DNA from: Streptomyces sp. NRRL S-350
Lineage (GTDB): Bacteria; Actinomycetota; Actinomycetes; Streptomycetales; Streptomycetaceae
Reading direction: 5' to 3'
Assembly (NCBI RefSeq): GCF_000719705.1
Contig: NZ_JOHO01000115.1
Span: forward strand, 1 to 9,301
DNA: 9,301 bases
In this document: positions 7,006 to 9,301 of the stretch, in pieces
How the letters are laid out: each line of letters opens with the position of its first letter
Numbering within the stretch: the first letter of the stretch is position 1
Made by a program: the position numbers and the translations under genes
Notes under the pieces: generated by a model
Database searches by the model: none
Seen by the model: only the letters and a program-made list of their open reading frames with translations
Told to the model about the DNA's origin: nothing

Positions 7006-7040
7006 GCCGTGATCCAGGCCTCATCGGTGGCATCGATCAC

Positions 7041-7059
7041 GCAGGCAAGGCTTACCTGA
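7041..7059. promoter_or_regulatory. Candidate DtxR/IdeR/DmdR iron box
   Basis: GCAGGCAAGGCTTACCTGA matches TWAGGTTAGSCTWACCTWA at 14 of 19 positions by eye. The core AGGCAAG-G-CTTACCT (7043-7057) is a near-perfect palindrome with one mismatched pair. The centre is about 81 bp upstream of the sufR start point and 94 bp upstream of the ABC ATPase start. This is farther than a simple RNA-polymerase-blocking repressor site, so it may serve an unmapped promoter or an activating role. It is prediction only, with no weight-matrix score. Confidence 0.5.
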
Positions 7060-7131
7060 CCTGGGAAAACGATCACCGGAGCCGCGCCCTGACCGCCGAG
7101 GCCGCCGTCCGGCCCGGGCGTGAGCCCCTCT

Positions 7132-7137
7132 TACACT
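7132..7137 (+). promoter_or_regulatory. -10 box of the ABC exporter operon
   Basis: TACACT matches the actinobacterial TANNNT -10 pattern and lies 7 nt before the ATG at 7145. That places +1 at about 7144-7145, so the transcript should be leaderless. No Shine-Dalgarno is visible upstream of the ATG, which agrees. I see no convincing -35 box 16-19 nt upstream. Confidence 0.55.
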
Positions 7138-7144
7138 CGCCGGT

Positions 7145-8067
<923 letters not shown>

Positions 8068-8071
<4 letters not shown>

Positions 8072-8907
8072 CCTCCGTGGACCACACCCCCGGGGCCGGC
8101 CGCTCCCCCGAGACCGACCACACCCCCCGGCCCGACTACTCCCCCAGGCCCGGCCCGGCCCCGATCGGCCGGATGCTGCTCTCGCAGACCGCGTTCGAGA
8201 CCCGGATGCTGCTGCGCAACGGCGAGCAGCTGCTGCTGACCGTGGTCATCCCGACCGTGCTGCTGGTGCTGTTCTCCGCCGTGGACATCGTCGCCGTCGA
8301 GGGCCCCGGCAAGCGGGTCGACTTCCTGGCCCCCGGCCTGCTCGCCCTGGCCGTGATGTCCACCGCCTTCACCGGGCAGGCCATCGCCACCGGCTTCGAG
8401 CGCCGCTACGGCGTGCTGAAGCGGCTCGGCGCCAGCCCGCTGCCGCGCTGGGCCCTGCTGACCGCCAAGACCGGCTGCGTCCTGGTGACGGAGGCACTGC
8501 AGGTCGCGCTGCTGTCGGTGATCGCGCTGGCGCTCGGCTGGTCCCCGCAGGGGCTCGCGACACCGCAGGGGGCACTCGGCGTCGTCGCGCTGCTGATCCT
8601 CGGCACCGCCGCGTTCTCGGGGCTCGGCCTGCTGATGGCCGGCACCCTCAAGGCCGAAGCCACGCTGGCCGCCGCCAACCTGGTGTTCATCCTGCTGCTG
8701 CTCGCGGGCGGGGTGATCGTGCCGCTGGGCAGGTTCCCCGAGGCCGTACGGCCGGTGCTGGAGCTGCTGCCGGTCTCGGCGCTCTCGGACGGCCTGCGCT
8801 CCGTGCTGCAGACCGGCGCCGGGGTGCCCTGGGCGGACCTCGGGATCCTGGCCGGCTGGTCCGTGCTCGGCCTGGCCGCGGCCGCCCGGTTCTTCCGCTG
8901 GGAGTAG
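8068..8907 (+). CDS. ABC-2 type exporter, membrane permease subunit
   Basis: A 279-residue integral membrane protein that should pair with the ATPase encoded just upstream. About six membrane helices are visible, near residues 54-74, 86-107, 133-157, 168-190, 203-221 and 257-274. The cytosolic loop with RRYGVLKRLGASPLPRW (112-128) is the conserved ABC-2 coupling region. The first 33 residues are a Pro/Asp/Ser-rich cytoplasmic leader made largely of a tandem 12-residue duplication. The GTG at 8068 overlaps the ATPase stop (GTGA) and has GGGAG 8 nt upstream. The frame is open farther upstream over the ATPase gene, but that part is Arg/Pro-rich shadow coding. Family assignment (DrrB-like ABC-2 permease) is secure, the substrate unknown. 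Confidence 0.92.
8080..8151 (+). repeat. Tandem 36-bp duplication in the permease gene
   Basis: Two adjacent 36-bp units, 8080-8115 and 8116-8151, agree at 28 of 36 positions by eye. They encode DHTPGAGRSPET and DHTPRPDYSPRP (residues 5-16 and 17-28). The repeat is in frame and confined to the N-terminal leader before the first membrane helix. Confidence 0.7.
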
Positions 8908-8939
8908 CCCCAGGGGTAGTGACCCGAACGGGTGAAGAA

Positions 8940-8975
8940 CGACGCCCCCCGGCCCGTCAGGGTCGGGGGGCGTCG
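8940..8975. terminator. Bidirectional terminator between convergent genes
   Basis: Arms 8940-8955 and 8960-8975 form a 16-bp stem with one G-U wobble on the plus-strand RNA and a GTCA loop. The outer 11 bp and the run of six C-G pairs are perfect. It begins 33 bp after the permease stop and lies 34 bp beyond the stop of the minus-strand surface-protein gene. On the minus strand it is followed by TTCTTC, on the plus strand by no U run. It most likely ends transcripts from both sides. Confidence 0.8.
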
Positions 8976-8982
8976 CCGTACT

Positions 8983-9003
8983 CGGCGCCGGTCCGCGGCG
9001 CCG
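8983..9003. terminator. Second hairpin near the surface-protein stop
   Basis: CGGCGCCG occurs at 8983-8990 and 8996-9003. Being self-complementary, the copies form an 8-bp stem with a 5-nt loop, 5 bp from the stop codon of the minus-strand gene. It may add to the main terminator or protect the 3' end. No T tract follows. Confidence 0.4.
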
Positions 9004-9008
9004 GCGTG

Positions 9009-9301
9009 TCAGCTCTCGGTGCCGCCGCGACGCTTGCGGGCCAGCAGGACGAGCGCGCCGCCGACCAGCAGCACGCCGCCGCCGGCCGCCGCGATCACCG
9101 GGGTCGCGTCGTTGCTACCGGTCTGGGCGAGCGCCGGCGCGCTGGTGGCGGGCGCCGGGGTCTGGGGCTTGCTCGGGGTCGGCGGGACCGACGGGCTCGG
9201 GCTGGCCGACGGCGGGACCGTCGGGGGCTTGCTCGGCGTCACGGGCGGCGTCGTCACCGGCGGCGTGGGCGTCGGAGTGGGAGTGGGGGTGGGCGTCGGG
9301 G
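9009..9301 (-). CDS. LAXTG-anchored Pro/Thr-rich surface protein (C-terminal part)
   Basis: The C-terminal 96 residues of a minus-strand gene that continues past the right edge. The order is a PT dipeptide run (six copies), a Pro/Ser/Thr-rich stalk, then the sorting signal LAQTG (9117-9131). A hydrophobic segment of about 20 residues (PVIAAAGGGVLLVGGALVLL) and the basic tail ARKRRGGTES follow. This is a complete cell-wall sorting signal of the LAXTG kind used by class E sortases of streptomycetes, so the protein is expected to be covalently attached to peptidoglycan with the Pro-rich part spanning the wall. A GTG at 9257 is in frame, but the frame stays open with the same repeat character to 9301, so it is not the true start. 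The N-terminal functional domain is not in the window, so no function can be given. Confidence 0.85.
   Translation of the reverse strand, partial: PTPTPTPTPTPTPPVTTPPVTPSKPPTVPPSASPSPSVPPTPSKPQTPAPATSAPALAQTGSNDATPVIAAAGGGVLLVGGALVLLARKRRGGTES
9258..9301 (-). repeat. Hexanucleotide repeat encoding Pro-Thr run; G4 motif on the opposite strand
   Basis: Degenerate CCNACN hexamers on the minus strand encode six PT pairs in the wall-spanning stalk. On the plus (template) strand 9279-9301 reads as four G runs of 3, 5, 3 and 4 with loops of 3, 1 and 4 nt, which meets the usual G-quadruplex pattern. The repeat continues beyond the window edge. Confidence 0.7.

Noticed and set aside
6966..7040. Short upstream frame (about 24 codons, GTG start) ending in TGA that overlaps the sufR GTG
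   Set aside because: It lies upstream of the predicted start point, so it would not be transcribed. No RBS or conservation evidence is available.
9009..9257. Treating the surface protein as a complete 82-residue gene starting at 9257
   Set aside because: The frame stays open to the window edge with continuing Pro-Thr repeats. A sortase substrate needs an N-terminal signal peptide, which is not seen here.

Overview
The window looks like chromosomal DNA from a high-GC actinobacterium, most likely Streptomyces or the closely related Kitasatospora. The evidence is the strong G/C third-position bias, GTG starts, the absence of TTA codons from all called genes, a C-terminal LAQTG cell-wall sorting signal, and the gene order sufR-sufB-sufD-Rieske-sufC-sufS-sufU-sufT, the actinobacterial SUF iron-sulfur assembly operon.

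Layout. Positions 1-165 hold no gene I can support. They contain a G-rich stretch (18-40), a small hairpin (76-93) and a strong 15-bp-stem terminator (116-149) that closes the operon. From 6969 down to 166 on the minus strand run eight tightly packed genes: the cluster-sensing repressor SufR, scaffold proteins SufB and SufD, a small Rieske ferredoxin, the SufC ATPase, the cysteine desulfurase SufS, the zinc-dependent sulfur acceptor SufU, and a DUF59 SufT-like maturation factor. Spacing is 4-bp overlap, 5, 6, 9, 20, 21 and 57 nt, so this is one transcription unit with several probable translational couplings.

The divergent intergenic region (6970-7144) is the most informative non-coding part. 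A perfect 14-bp palindrome (6969-6982), fitting both the CAAC-N6-GTTG and ACACT-N5-TGTGA descriptions of actinobacterial SufR sites, covers the probable -10 box and start point of sufR. The sufR transcript is predicted to be leaderless from a GTG at 6969. About 80 bp upstream is a candidate DtxR/IdeR/DmdR-type iron box (7041-7059, 14 of 19 positions by eye). The divergent ABC gene also has a -10 box placed for leaderless transcription.

On the plus strand (7145-8907) a two-gene ABC-2 exporter (DrrA-like ATPase and six-helix permease, 4-bp overlap) follows. It converges, across a bidirectional terminator (8940-8975), on the 3' end of a minus-strand gene for a Pro/Thr-rich surface protein with an LAXTG sortase signal. 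That gene runs off the right edge.

Together the SUF genes make and load Fe-S clusters: SufS takes sulfur from cysteine, SufU accepts it, SufBC(2)D builds the cluster, SufT probably assists delivery, and SufR closes the feedback loop. No wholly new system is evident. The notable points are the promoter and operator arrangement, the possible second (iron) input, and the poorly understood Rieske protein inside the operon.
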